NCBI GenBank assembly: GCA_963765625.1
Contig: CAVXXD010000012.1
Location: forward strand, 310,001-374,000
Direction of reading: 5' to 3'
DNA length: 64,000 nucleotides
Origin: CAVXXD01 sp963765625
Lineage (GTDB): Bacteria > Actinomycetota > Geothermincolia > Geothermincolales > Geothermincolaceae
A program made the position numbers and the translations under genes. A model generated the notes under the pieces. The model had not been told where the DNA came from and ran no database searches. It saw only the letters and a list, made by a program, of their open reading frames with translations. Of this stretch, positions 1 to 7,504 are shown piece by piece; the stretch's first letter is position 1; every line of letters begins with the position of its first letter.

Positions 1-216
1 AGCCTGGACGTGGAAGGGGCGGAGCTCTCCGTCCTGGAGTCGGTGGACTGGGATCGCGTGGAGATCCGGGTCATCACGGTGGAGATCAACCGGAAGGATG
101 ATGCCATATCGTCACTCTTGCTGGGGTGCGGCTACCGGCGCTGGTCGACCATCGGGCCGGACGAGGTCTACGTGCTCCAGAGCTGGCTGGATTCCAGGCC
201 GCCCCAGATGTCCTAG
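1..216 (+). CDS. FkbM-family methyltransferase, C-terminal fragment
   Basis: The window opens inside this gene, so only the last 71 codons are visible. The frame starts SLDVEGAE and continues VLESVDWDRVEI and ITVEIN, which is the C-terminal signature of FkbM-type SAM-dependent methyltransferases (the DVEGAE motif followed by a V-E-I-N strand). These enzymes O-methylate sugars or other small molecules and often sit in surface-polysaccharide loci, which would suit the content at the other end of the window. The stop codon (214-216) overlaps the stop of the convergent gene on the other strand by three bases. The start and the SAM-binding half lie outside the window, so the substrate cannot be inferred. 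Confidence 0.7.
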   Translation, partial: SLDVEGAELSVLESVDWDRVEIRVITVEINRKDDAISSLLLGCGYRRWSTIGPDEVYVLQSWLDSRPPQMS

Positions 217-818
217 AGGGCCGCCCCGTCCGCGGGCAGCAGCCCTATGCCCAGCCGCATGGCGGGGTCAGGGTCCACGAAGGCTATCTTCTCACCCCGC
301 AGTTCCCCCCAGAGGCGCACCACCCCGGGCTCGGGGTCGTAGGCGACGTCGTGCAGCGCCACGAACAGCCGTGAGAAACCCCGGTAGGCCTGGTAATCGA
401 GCCGGGCCGATTCGTAGGAATGGTCCGCGTCTATGAAGACGAGGTCGTAGGGGGCGCCGGCTTCCACCCGGGCCAAGGTCTCCGGGGCGCGGCTATCCCC
501 CAGGATGATGCAGCCCGCCTCGAGGGCCAGGGGCTTCCAGGCCGTGCTTTCCACCCCCAGCACCTCGTAACCCATCACCTCGCGCATGAAGCGCATGAGC
601 ATGCCCCTCCCCACGCCTACCTCGAGGTACTTCTTTACCGGCTTGTCCTGGAGGTATTCGCAGAAGCCGGCCAGCTCGCGCGGGTTCTGGAACATGGCGG
701 ACTCGCCCCATCCGCCCGAGGTGAAAGGGGGATGGAAGGTGGGGTAGCCGGACTCGATGACCTCGAGATATTCCTCCCGGGAGCGGGGCTCCCGACCTTT
801 TCGGGCCTGTCCGGGCAT
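213..818 (-). CDS. class I SAM-dependent methyltransferase (Methyltransf_24-like)
   Basis: A 201-residue soluble protein. The SAM-binding motif I is seen as YLEVGVGRG at about residue 65, followed by an acidic residue at the end of strand 2 (VLGVES) and a FIDADHSYES segment typical of the Methyltransf_24 type, where the D/H residues lie near the active site. I chose the Met at 818 because an AAGGAGGA ribosome-binding site lies five bases upstream; the reading frame stays open 18 codons further up but with no such site. It converges on, and overlaps by three bases, the FkbM fragment. The substrate is unknown. A role in modifying a cell-surface sugar or secondary metabolite is inference from family and neighbour only. 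Confidence 0.75.
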   Translation of the reverse strand: MPGQARKGREPRSREEYLEVIESGYPTFHPPFTSGGWGESAMFQNPRELAGFCEYLQDKPVKKYLEVGVGRGMLMRFMREVMGYEVLGVESTAWKPLALEAGCIILGDSRAPETLARVEAGAPYDLVFIDADHSYESARLDYQAYRGFSRLFVALHDVAYDPEPGVVRLWGELRGEKIAFVDPDPAMRLGIGLLPADGAAL

Positions 819-949
819 CAGCGTCCTCCTTCTTTTCAATAAGAATACCAGCCGTACCAGCCGGGAGGCCAACTCCGGGCGTTTGGCGAACCGCCGTCAG
901 GGAAATATGGTAGAATATGACCTCGTACACCCGAAAAGGCAGGTCGGCA

Positions 950-2035
950 ATGAGGTCGACGGGAAGTACGATGCTGGAGACGAAGAAGGTGGATGGCGTG
1001 AGGAACGAATCTGACAAGATAAAAGTGGGGATACCTCGAGCCCTCACTTTCTACCGGCACTACCCCTTCTGGAAGGCCTACCTGGAGGGTTGTGGCTGCG
1101 AAGTGGTACCCTCCCCGCCCACCGACCTGAAGATACTGCGCCAGGGTACCGAGATCTGCGTCGACGACATCTGCATCGCGGTCAAGGCCCTCTTCGGGCA
1201 CGTCGCCCACCTGGTTGACAAGGTGGACACGGTCATGGTGCCCCGCCTGGTCAGTGTCGAGAAGAGAAAACACGACACCTTCACTTGCCCCAAGCTCATC
1301 GCTGCGCCGGACATGGTGCGCCATTCTTTTAAAAAACTGCCTCCCTTGCTGGAATATACCGTGGACCTGCAGAAAGCTCCCTTGTGGTGGGGATGCGTCA
1401 AGCTGGGGCGCAGCTTGAAGACTCCCCCCGGCCGCATGCGCCAGGCCTACCGGCAGGCGGTAACCGAGCAGCAGAAGTACGAGAAGCTGCTCTACGCCGG
1501 TTTTTTCCCTGAAGACGCTCTGACCCGCCTGGAAGGCAACGGTAAAAGCAACGGCAACGGCAGCCTGCCCGCTTACCTCACCGACGGGGAAGTGACCGTG
1601 GCGGTGGTGGCCCACCATTACCTGCTGGGCGACCCGCTGCTCAACAACCGCATCGTCCACTGGCTCAACGTTTCTGGCGCCCGGGTGATCGGCTCGAGCA
1701 TTCTGACCGACGCCGAGATCGAGGCCGAAGCCACCCGCTTCCCGCCCCTGTCCTGGACCTACGAGAAGGAACTGCTCTGCGCCGCCTCCATCTTTCTGGA
1801 TAGAAAAGACGTGGACGGCGTGGTCTACATGACCAGTTTCGGGTGCGGCCCTGACTCGGTGATCATGGAGATGGTCCGGCGCGAGGTGCACCCAGCCCGC
1901 TCCTGCCCGATGATGGAGATAGTGCTGGACGAGCACTCGGCCGAGGCGGGCATGCGCACGCGGGCGGAGGCTTTCGTGGACGGGCTGCGCCATCAGCGCC
2001 GCAACCGGGCGGTACTGGCGGGGAGCGCCGTATGA
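950..2035 (+). CDS. acyl-CoA dehydratase activase-related protein (DUF2229 / COG3580 type)
   Basis: The N-terminal part carries VGIPRALTFYRHYPFW, then an LGCxVVPSPPTD-like stretch, EICVDDICIAVKALFGH and a VPRLVS segment, the recognisable DUF2229 pattern. The C-terminal part has EIVLDEHSAEAGMRTR, the DEHT/S...R-E-A-F motif shared by this family. DUF2229 is usually one segment of very large proteins that also hold the BcrA/HgdC ATPase which energises 2-hydroxyacyl-CoA dehydratases; here it stands alone at about 360 residues and no ATPase domain is visible. Several Cys residues could bind a cluster. Start is uncertain: ATG codons at 917, 950 and 971 are all possible and none has a strong ribosome-binding site. 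It lies 10 bases before its partner gene, so they are probably co-transcribed and may form a heteromer. Confidence 0.75.
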   Translation: MRSTGSTMLETKKVDGVRNESDKIKVGIPRALTFYRHYPFWKAYLEGCGCEVVPSPPTDLKILRQGTEICVDDICIAVKALFGHVAHLVDKVDTVMVPRLVSVEKRKHDTFTCPKLIAAPDMVRHSFKKLPPLLEYTVDLQKAPLWWGCVKLGRSLKTPPGRMRQAYRQAVTEQQKYEKLLYAGFFPEDALTRLEGNGKSNGNGSLPAYLTDGEVTVAVVAHHYLLGDPLLNNRIVHWLNVSGARVIGSSILTDAEIEAEATRFPPLSWTYEKELLCAASIFLDRKDVDGVVYMTSFGCGPDSVIMEMVRREVHPARSCPMMEIVLDEHSAEAGMRTRAEAFVDGLRHQRRNRAVLAGSAV

Positions 2036-2045
2036 GGAGCTTCCT

Positions 2046-3166
2046 ATGAAGATGGCTTTTCCCCACATGGGGAACGCTTACATACCCCTGCGGGCCCTGG
2101 TGGAGAACCTGGGCGCGGAGCCGGTGGTGCCGGAGATGCCCCATCGCGAAACCCTGGAAAGAGGGATTCTCCATGCCCCCGAGTTCGTCTGCCTGCCCTT
2201 CAAGGTGACCCTGGGAGACTGCCTCAACGCCCTGGATAAGGGAGCCGACACCATGGCCATGGTCTGCGGCATGTGGGCCTGCCGTTTCGGCTATTACGGG
2301 CGGGTGCAGCACATGATCCTGCGCGACCTGGGCTACGACTTCGAATCGGTGCTGATCGGCTGGGACGACCCGCGTATCATCTGGGAGAAACTCAAGCCGG
2401 TGCTGGGGCGCAACGTGCCGCGCAAAGCCGCCGCCGCTTTCTCCATCCTGCGGGCCAAGGCCGGCGCGGTGGACGAGATAGAGGGACTGGCCCGCGAGGC
2501 GCGTCCCCGGGACGAGATCAGGGGAAACGCCGACAAGCTGATGAAGAAACTGTTGCGCCGGGTGGACGAGGCCGACGGCATCCGGCAGCGTCTGGGATAT
2601 ACGCAAGGAAGCGCGGGAGGAATTCGCCGCCCTGCCCCGGTGTGAAGGCCGGGACGTGGTGCGCCTGCGCATCGTGGGAGAACTCTACGTGCTGCTGGAG
2701 CCTTCTTTAAACCTCGACCTGGTGAAGCGCCTGGGCACGGATTTCGGGGTGGAGGCCCAGCCGGTGCTGAGCACCTACCGCTGGCTGTTGAGCTCCCTCT
2801 GGCTGGACCCCATGCTCAAGGTGGAAGCGACGCGGGCGCGCCGCCTGACCAGGCCGTACCTGCCGCACGTACTGGGGGGCGAGGAGCACATGACCATCTC
2901 CGGTGCGCTGACGGCACAACGGGACGGCTTCGACGGCATCATTCACGCTTATCCGCTGACCTGCATGCCCGAAAACATCTGCCGCACCGTGCTGCCCAAC
3001 ATCATCGAGAAGATGGACCTGCCCATGCTGCCCGCTCTGCTTCGACGAACACACTTCACCGGTGGGGGTGAACACCAGGCTGGAGGCCTTCATCGACATG
3101 CTTCGCGCTCGCAAAAAGGCAGCGGCGTCAGGCGCCGTCACCAATCGCGAGAAGTTGATGGCGTAA
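2046..3166 (+). CDS. acyl-CoA dehydratase activase-related protein (COG3581 type), frameshifted twice
   Basis: The first frame gives FPHMGNAYIPLRALVENLG, then HAPEFVCLPFKVTLGD and a CGMWACRFGYYGRVQ segment, the conserved start of the COG3581/HgdB-like partner of DUF2229. Around 2575-2593 the homology jumps forward one base to a frame reading VWDIRKEAREEFAALPRCEG and on to MTISGALTAQRDG and YPLTCMPEN. At 3031-3035 it jumps again to a frame with LCFDEHTSPVGVNTRLEAF, the same DEHT motif as in the upstream gene, ending at a TAA at 3164. Removing one base at each point yields one protein of about 373 residues. The conserved Cys residues suggest a cluster-binding protein, by family. The two breaks are either sequence errors or real; the intact downstream homology favours error. 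Confidence 0.7.
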
Positions 3167-3179
3167 AGAAGGTAAAGAG

Positions 3180-3872
3180 ATGGCGCTGGAAACGGTTGAA
3201 AGCAGCGTGAGAATTCTGGGGGTTTCCGGCAGCCCGGTCGGAGGCGGGAATGTCGACACGCTTCTGGAGGACGCCCTGATCTCAGCCGCCGCGGCCGTCG
3301 CGGTTCCCGGGGTGGAGTGGGAGATCGTCGACCTCTCCGAGCTGGAGATAAGCGACTGCCGCCAGTGTAACTGGTGCCTGAAGAAGCAGACCCCCGGCAG
3401 GTACTGCTCCAGGGATGACGCCATGCAACTCGTATACCCCAGGATAGACGCAGCCGACATCCTGGTGTTCGCCACCCCTGTCTACTTCGGCCGCCTCTCC
3501 GGCTACATGGCCGCCTTCATCGACCGCCTCCGGGTCTACGTACACGGCAACGTCTCCCATGGGCTGCTGCGCGACAAAGTGGGCGCCTCGGTGGCGGTGG
3601 CCTGGTTTCGCATGGGAGGCCTGGAGCTGGCCCTGGCCACCCTGAACCAGTTCTTCTTTTCGGTCAACATGGTAATCGCCGCCCCGGAGCTGGGGTTGTC
3701 GGGGGCCGCGGCTCTCTCCTCCCTGGACGGGACGGGCAGGAGGGTGGAGGACGACCGGCTGCTGGTGATGCAGGACGAGCTGGGGGTGGCCTCAGCCCGC
3801 TCCGCCGTAGCCCGCGCGGTGGAACTGTCCAAGCTGTTGAAGGCGGGAAAAGAAGCCCTCGAGGCCAAATAA
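3180..3872 (+). CDS. NADPH-dependent FMN reductase / iron-sulfur flavoprotein-like protein
   Basis: A flavodoxin-fold protein of 230 residues. The FMN phosphate-binding loop is seen as GVSGSPVGGGNVDTLL (residues 14-29), followed by a Cys cluster CRQCNWC...C at about residues 60-76 and FATPVYFGRLSGYMAAFIDR near residue 105, which is the NADPH-dependent FMN reductase pattern. The spacing C-x2-C-x2-C-x9-C resembles archaeal-type iron-sulfur flavoproteins that bind a 4Fe-4S cluster beside FMN and shuttle electrons from ferredoxin. A GAAGGTAAAGAG site precedes the ATG. It follows the activase-like pair by 13 bases, so it may be their electron donor; that is inference. No frame disturbance. Confidence 0.8.
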   Translation: MALETVESSVRILGVSGSPVGGGNVDTLLEDALISAAAAVAVPGVEWEIVDLSELEISDCRQCNWCLKKQTPGRYCSRDDAMQLVYPRIDAADILVFATPVYFGRLSGYMAAFIDRLRVYVHGNVSHGLLRDKVGASVAVAWFRMGGLELALATLNQFFFSVNMVIAAPELGLSGAAALSSLDGTGRRVEDDRLLVMQDELGVASARSAVARAVELSKLLKAGKEALEAK

Positions 3873-3874
3873 CC

Positions 3875-4042
3875 ATGGCTGGACATAAGGAGTCCCGTAA
3901 GATCCCCGGGTTCAGGGACATCTACAAAAAGATCAGAAAAGAAGTACCCGCACCCATGCGGGTGGAAGAGCCGCGTAAGGGCAAGGGGCATACCTATTCC
4001 AAACGCGACCGCAAGGGCTGGAGGGCACACGGAGACGTTTAA
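3875..4042 (+). CDS. small basic protein of 55 residues, or N-terminal extension of the UbiA protein
   Basis: The ATG lies three bases after the flavoprotein stop and the ORF runs 55 codons. The product is strongly basic (MAGHKESRKIPGF..., then RKGKGHTYSKRDRKGW) with no hydrophobic segment and no family I recognise. An alternative deserves weight: dropping one T from the TTT at 4038-4040 joins this ORF in frame to the UbiA-like gene, giving ...AHGDVKRYVHKYAILMRPRAM. That would also explain why the UbiA gene has no ribosome-binding site of its own, and it matches the +1 sense of nine other breaks in the window. I list both readings; which is right cannot be settled from this sequence. Confidence 0.45.
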   Translation: MAGHKESRKIPGFRDIYKKIRKEVPAPMRVEEPRKGKGHTYSKRDRKGWRAHGDV

Positions 4043-4070
4043 GAGGTACGTCCACAAGTACGCCATACTT

Positions 4071-4940
4071 ATGCGGCCCAGGGCCATGATACTTTTTCTC
4101 TTCTGCATGACCGTGGGCTTCGGCTGCGCGGCACAGGAGTCGGATGGGCTGACGGGCTGGCAGATCACCTCTGCCTATCTGGCCTTCATGTTCTGCTCCT
4201 TTTTCGGTTCCACCATGAACTTCTATTCCGACGTGGAGGCGGATCGGATACACAACGATCTCTACAAGGACCAGCCCATGTCCACCCAGCCCTTCGCGAC
4301 CGGGGAGATGGGAAAGGTGGAAACGCTGCTGGTCTTCATAGTTTCCGCCCTGGCCAGCATCGGATTCAGCCTGCTGGCCGGCTGGTGGTTCGCTTTTTTC
4401 AACGCCGCCGCGCTGCTGGTACTGGGGTTCATATACTCCAGCCCCTGGATCCATTTCAAGGCCAGGGCCGGATGGGACGTGGTGACCAATTCCATCGGCA
4501 TGACCATACTGGTCGTCGCGGGGTGGAAACTGGCCGCTCCCGCCGACAGCTGGCCGCCGGCGCTGTTCCTTATCTACGTGTTCGTCTTCGTCTTCATGTT
4601 CTATCTCCCCACCGTAGCCAACGACATCCCCTTCGACGAAGCGGCGGGATACCGTAATTCCGGGGTGGTCTTCGGGGCCAAGCGCCTCCTGAACGCGATG
4701 ATACCCTTGTGCGTCATACTCACCGGGGTGGGGGTGCTGCTGCTGACCGGTTCCTACGGATGGCCGCTCAAGCTTTTTATCGCCCTGGCCACGCCCTGCG
4801 CCTGGCTGTTCACCTGGGCCGTGCACAAGCTCTACGTCCCCCCGCACATCCGCTTCGACACGAGCCTGCTCATCTACCCCGTCTCCGCGGTCGCCGTCTT
4901 CTACTTCGTGATCGCCGTGAACGAAGTGCTCAATCTGTAG
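4071..4940 (+). CDS. UbiA-family prenyltransferase
   Basis: An integral membrane protein of at least 289 residues with about eight or nine hydrophobic helices. The prenyl-diphosphate-binding motif is NFYSDVEADR at about residue 50 (an N-x3-D-x3-D form of the UbiA aspartate-rich motif), and a second Asp-containing loop is VANDIPFDEAAGYR near residue 185. UbiA enzymes attach polyprenyl chains to aromatic rings, glycerol phosphate, haem or chlorin acceptors; the acceptor cannot be read here. The ATG at 4071 has no ribosome-binding site and the preceding in-frame codons (KRYVHKYAIL) look like the natural lead into the first helix, so the true start may be 3875 with a one-base insertion between. 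A bidirectional hairpin terminator follows 12 bases after the stop. Confidence 0.8.
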   Translation: MRPRAMILFLFCMTVGFGCAAQESDGLTGWQITSAYLAFMFCSFFGSTMNFYSDVEADRIHNDLYKDQPMSTQPFATGEMGKVETLLVFIVSALASIGFSLLAGWWFAFFNAAALLVLGFIYSSPWIHFKARAGWDVVTNSIGMTILVVAGWKLAAPADSWPPALFLIYVFVFVFMFYLPTVANDIPFDEAAGYRNSGVVFGAKRLLNAMIPLCVILTGVGVLLLTGSYGWPLKLFIALATPCAWLFTWAVHKLYVPPHIRFDTSLLIYPVSAVAVFYFVIAVNEVLNL

Positions 4941-4952
4941 AAGAAGAAAAGA

Positions 4953-4987
4953 AGCAGGCCAGAGGATTTGCACTCTGACCTGCTTTT
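4953..4987. terminator. bidirectional intrinsic terminator between the UbiA gene and tRNA-Arg
   Basis: A 12-base stem (4953-4964 pairing with 4973-4984, one mismatch) around an 8-base loop is followed by TTTT on the plus strand. An A-rich run just upstream becomes a T-rich run on the minus strand. It would end both the prenyltransferase transcript and the converging tRNA transcript. Confidence 0.75.
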
Positions 4988-4992
4988 ATGTG

Positions 4993-5067
4993 TGGAGCCC
5001 CTGGCGGGAATCGGACCCGCGCACTCGGATTAGGAATCCGATGCTCTATCCACTGAGCTACAGGGGC
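4993..5067 (-). tRNA. tRNA-Arg (anticodon CCT)
   Basis: On the minus strand the 75-base gene folds as a full cloverleaf. The seven-base acceptor stem GCCCCTG pairs with CAGGGGC, the D-arm contains TAGCTCAGTGG, and the anticodon stem TCGGA/TCCGA encloses TTCCTAA, giving anticodon CCT. The T-arm stem GCGGG/CCCGC encloses TCCGATT. The CCA end is encoded. It reads the rare AGG arginine codon. Confidence 0.93.
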
Positions 5068-5086
5068 TAGGTTCATTTGCTTGCGG

Positions 5087-5821
5087 TTACATGTTTTCGA
5101 TGTCGGGCTGGAGATACCACTTGCCGTCGATCTTCTTCAGTTTAAGGTCCTCACCGTCGAAGATGTTGCCGTCGGTGTCCTTGTAGGTCTCCGTTACTTC
5201 GTCCCCGTAATCGTCGGTGTAGGTGGCCTTGCCCCCCACCGTCTCCACCGTTGCCTTTTCGCCGTTGATGGTGACCTCGATCTCCACTCCGGTTATCTCC
5301 AGGTCGTCCTCGGGGAAAACGTAGCTGAAGAATTCGTCGAAAAGCTCCACGGCGTCATCGTAGCCGTATTCCTCCGCAAGCTCGTTCATCTTCTTCAGGC
5401 TGTTGGAATCTACCAGCGCCAACAGCGCTTCAGAGTCGCCTTTCTCCATGGCGGCATAATATTTCGTAACTACCTTCTCGATCTCCGCTTGGTCGTCATC
5501 GCCGCCGCCAAGGGTCAGCCACAGTACGACGCCGACGACGGCGCCTATGACCAGGAAGCCGATGAGGACGAAGATGGCGATTTTCGCTCCTCCACCGCCG
5601 CTCTTGGGCGGCTGAAAGGCCGGTCCGGCGGGTGCCGCCGGCGGCCCGTAGGCAGGCGCTCCAGCAGCTGGTGGCGCTGGTGGTGGCGCAGCCGCGGGTG
5701 GGGGCGGTGTCGGAGCTGCTGCCTGGGGAGTGGCTTCCGCACCAGCTACGGGAGCACCGCACGACCCGCAGAAGGGGCTGTCGGGGCTTACTTCGGCCCC
5801 GCACTTCGCGCAGAAAGACAT
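5087..5821 (-). CDS. zinc-ribbon, Pro/Ala-linker, single-pass membrane protein (copy 2 of tandem pair)
   Basis: A 244-residue protein in four blocks: an N-terminal zinc ribbon (MSFCAKCG...FCGSCG, residues 1-25), a Pro/Ala/Gly-rich linker to about residue 75, one transmembrane helix (IAIFVLIGFLVIGAVVGVVL), and a C-terminal extracytoplasmic domain of about 135 residues beginning EKVVTKYYAAMEKGD. That last domain has the look of the DUF4878/NTF2-like family (a short helix pair then beta strands). The ribbon would be cytoplasmic and the C-terminal domain outside. It is a same-length paralogue of the gene just upstream, with nearly identical first 110 residues and diverged C-terminal domains. Function is unknown; sensing or scaffolding at the membrane is only a guess. 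Confidence 0.8.
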   Translation of the reverse strand: MSFCAKCGAEVSPDSPFCGSCGAPVAGAEATPQAAAPTPPPPAAAPPPAPPAAGAPAYGPPAAPAGPAFQPPKSGGGGAKIAIFVLIGFLVIGAVVGVVLWLTLGGGDDDQAEIEKVVTKYYAAMEKGDSEALLALVDSNSLKKMNELAEEYGYDDAVELFDEFFSYVFPEDDLEITGVEIEVTINGEKATVETVGGKATYTDDYGDEVTETYKDTDGNIFDGEDLKLKKIDGKWYLQPDIENM

Positions 5822-5846
5822 CTCGACCTCCTTCTTCCTTATGGGC

Positions 5847-6581
5847 TTACATACTATTGGGGTCTATATACCAGTTGCCGTCTTCCTTGACCAGCTCGAG
5901 CTCGGTGGAGGTTTCGGAGTCCTCGATGTCCTCGGTGCTCTTGTCGCCGTACTCGTCCACGATGGTCACCGAGCCCGCCACGATCTTCACTGTGGCGGTG
6001 TCCCCGTCGATCTCGGTATCGTACTTGACCCCGTTGAACTCCATGCTCTCGTAACTGGAGAACAGTATGTCGCCGAAGAGTTCCTCGAGGTCGCCGTAGT
6101 ACCCCCCCATCTCGTCTTCCAGCTCCTCGAGGGCGGAAGGGGCGAAGGTGCCCAGCAGCATCTCGGCGTCCTTCTCCTCCATGGCCTTGAGGAAGGTGTC
6201 CACTACCTTTTCCGGGCCGCTGGTGGCGCTTCCGCCGCCGCCGCTGCCGCCGTTGTCATCGTCTCCGCCCAGGGTAAGCCACAGGACGACGCCGACGACG
6301 GCGCCTATGACCAGCAGGCCGATGAGGACGAAGATGGCGATTTTAGCGCCTCCCCCGCCGCTCTTGGGCGGCTGAAAGGCCGGACCGGCGGGTGCTGCCG
6401 GCGGCCCGTAAGCAGGCGATCCGGCTGCGGGTGGTGGTGGTGGCGCGGCCGCGGAGGGCGGCGGTGGTGGGGGTGCGGCCTGGGCGGGAGCGGCTTCCGC
6501 GCCCGCTACGGGCGCCCCGCACGACCCGCAGAAGGGGCTGTCGGGGCTTAACTCGGCCCCGCACTTCGCGCAGAATGACAT
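5847..6581 (-). CDS. zinc-ribbon, Pro/Ala-linker, single-pass membrane protein (copy 1 of tandem pair)
   Basis: The ATG at 6581 is preceded by a strong AAAGGAGGT site, so the 49 codons of open frame further upstream are not part of the gene. The product has 244 residues, exactly the length of its downstream copy: zinc ribbon CAKCG...CGSCG, Pro/Ala linker, one membrane helix (IAIFVLIGLLVIGAVVGVVL), then a DUF4878-like outer domain starting EKVVDTFLKAMEEKDAEML. The ribbon, linker and helix are almost identical between the copies; the outer domains differ, which fits duplication followed by divergence of the exposed part. The 25-base gap between the genes contains the second ribosome-binding site, so they form one operon. 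No known function. Confidence 0.8.
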   Translation of the reverse strand: MSFCAKCGAELSPDSPFCGSCGAPVAGAEAAPAQAAPPPPPPSAAAPPPPPAAGSPAYGPPAAPAGPAFQPPKSGGGGAKIAIFVLIGLLVIGAVVGVVLWLTLGGDDDNGGSGGGGSATSGPEKVVDTFLKAMEEKDAEMLLGTFAPSALEELEDEMGGYYGDLEELFGDILFSSYESMEFNGVKYDTEIDGDTATVKIVAGSVTIVDEYGDKSTEDIEDSETSTELELVKEDGNWYIDPNSM

Positions 6582-6663
6582 CTCGACCTCCTTTGCTCTC
6601 CTAAAACAATTATCATGACCTAATATACCGGATTTGAGCAGTTGATGCAGCAAGCGGGTTTGA

Positions 6664-6693
6664 TTGACATTAAGAGCGGAAAAAAAGTAAGTT
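6664..6693 (+). promoter_or_regulatory. putative sigma-70 promoter of the cbi operon
   Basis: A perfect TTGACA (6664-6669) is followed after 18 bases by TAAGTT (6688-6693). Transcription would start near 6700 and leave a leader of about 120 bases before cbiM that contains the paired hairpins described in the next entry. Confidence 0.5.
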
Positions 6694-6746
6694 AGTATGT
6701 GGTTGTAGCCAAGAAGGCAATCGTTCAAGAAACGGTCCTAGAATAT

Positions 6747-6799
6747 GGAACCATGGAGGTTCCGAGGGGGGAGAACCCCCGAGGTGGTCCATGGTTTTT
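6747..6799 (+). promoter_or_regulatory. attenuator-like leader with mutually exclusive hairpins upstream of cbiM
   Basis: AACCATGGA (6749-6757) can pair over nine bases with TCCATGGTT (6788-6796), which runs straight into TTTTT (6795-6799): a terminator shape, with an internal GGGGG/CCCCC helix inside its long loop. The same 5' arm also lies in GGAACC (6747-6752), which can pair with GGTTCC (6758-6763) in a small alternative hairpin. The two folds share bases 6749-6752 and so exclude each other. This is the arrangement expected of a transcription attenuator or riboswitch expression platform. I could not find the conserved B12-box of cobalamin riboswitches or the NiCo motif, so the ligand, if any, is open. 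Confidence 0.5.
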
Positions 6800-6820
6800 C
6801 GTATTCAAGGAGGTTGAAAG

Positions 6821-7504
6821 ATGCACATTCCGGACGGGTTTCTGAGCACCGGCGTTAGCCTGGTCACGGGTGTGGCGGCGGTGGGCCTGGTCGGGTTCAG
6901 CCTTTACAAGGCAAGAAAAGAGTTGGACGAGAAGACCGTGCCGCTCCTGGCCCTCTGCGCCGCCTTCGTCTTCGCGGCCCAGATGCTCAACTTCCCGGTG
7001 GCCGGCGGCACCAGTGGCCACTTCCTGGGGGGGATGCTGGTGGCCGTGCTGTTGGGGCCGTGGCTGGGAAGCCTGGTGATAGCCCTGGTCCTGCTGGTGC
7101 AGTCCTTTGGCTTCGCGGACGGGGGTATTACGGCCCTGGGCGCGAACGTATTCAACATGGCTTTAATCGGTACGGTCGTAGCCTATTATGCCTTCAGCGG
7201 GCTCAGGTTATTGACGCCGAAGAACAAGGGCGGTTTTCTGGCCGCCGTGGCCATGGGGTCGTGGCTGTCGGTAATGCTGGCCTCCGGCGCCTGCGCGGTG
7301 GAACTGGCCATCTCCGGGCAGTTCACCATGGGGGTGGCCCTCACGTCCATGCTGGGCGTCCACGCCCTCATCGGCATAGGCGAAGCCATCATCACCACGA
7401 CGGTGGTGGGAGTGGTGCTGGAAGTCCGCCCCGACCTGGTCAGGTCCTACGGGTTCACGCAGGACGCCTATGCAGGCAGTGAGACGGTGGGGGTGAACGG
7501 TTGA
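6821..7504 (+). CDS. cbiM: energy-coupling cobalt transporter substrate-binding subunit CbiM
   Basis: The N-terminus MHIPDGFLS is the hallmark of CbiM/NikM: the amino group and the His at position 2 bind the metal once the protein is mature, so the exact start matters and the AAGGAGG site ten bases upstream confirms it. The 227 residues form about six or seven membrane helices, with a conserved NFPVAGGTSGHFLGG loop (His at residue 67) and GANVFNMALIG and GVHALIGIGEAIITT segments later. CbiM captures Co2+ (or Ni2+) for the ECF-type importer made with CbiN, CbiQ and CbiO, all encoded directly downstream. Cobalt rather than nickel is the usual role when the partner is a PDGLE/CbiN-like protein, but the metal is not proven by sequence. 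Confidence 0.92.
   Translation: MHIPDGFLSTGVSLVTGVAAVGLVGFSLYKARKELDEKTVPLLALCAAFVFAAQMLNFPVAGGTSGHFLGGMLVAVLLGPWLGSLVIALVLLVQSFGFADGGITALGANVFNMALIGTVVAYYAFSGLRLLTPKNKGGFLAAVAMGSWLSVMLASGACAVELAISGQFTMGVALTSMLGVHALIGIGEAIITTTVVGVVLEVRPDLVRSYGFTQDAYAGSETVGVNG

Noticed and set aside
836..2068. Long minus-strand open frame opposite the DUF2229-type gene
   Set aside because: It is a shadow of GC-rich coding DNA: no ribosome-binding site, no recognisable motif, and it spans the divergent gap.
6694..6820. Cobalamin or NiCo riboswitch before cbiM
   Set aside because: I looked for the B12-box and the NiCo conserved junction and found neither; only the hairpin pair is supported.
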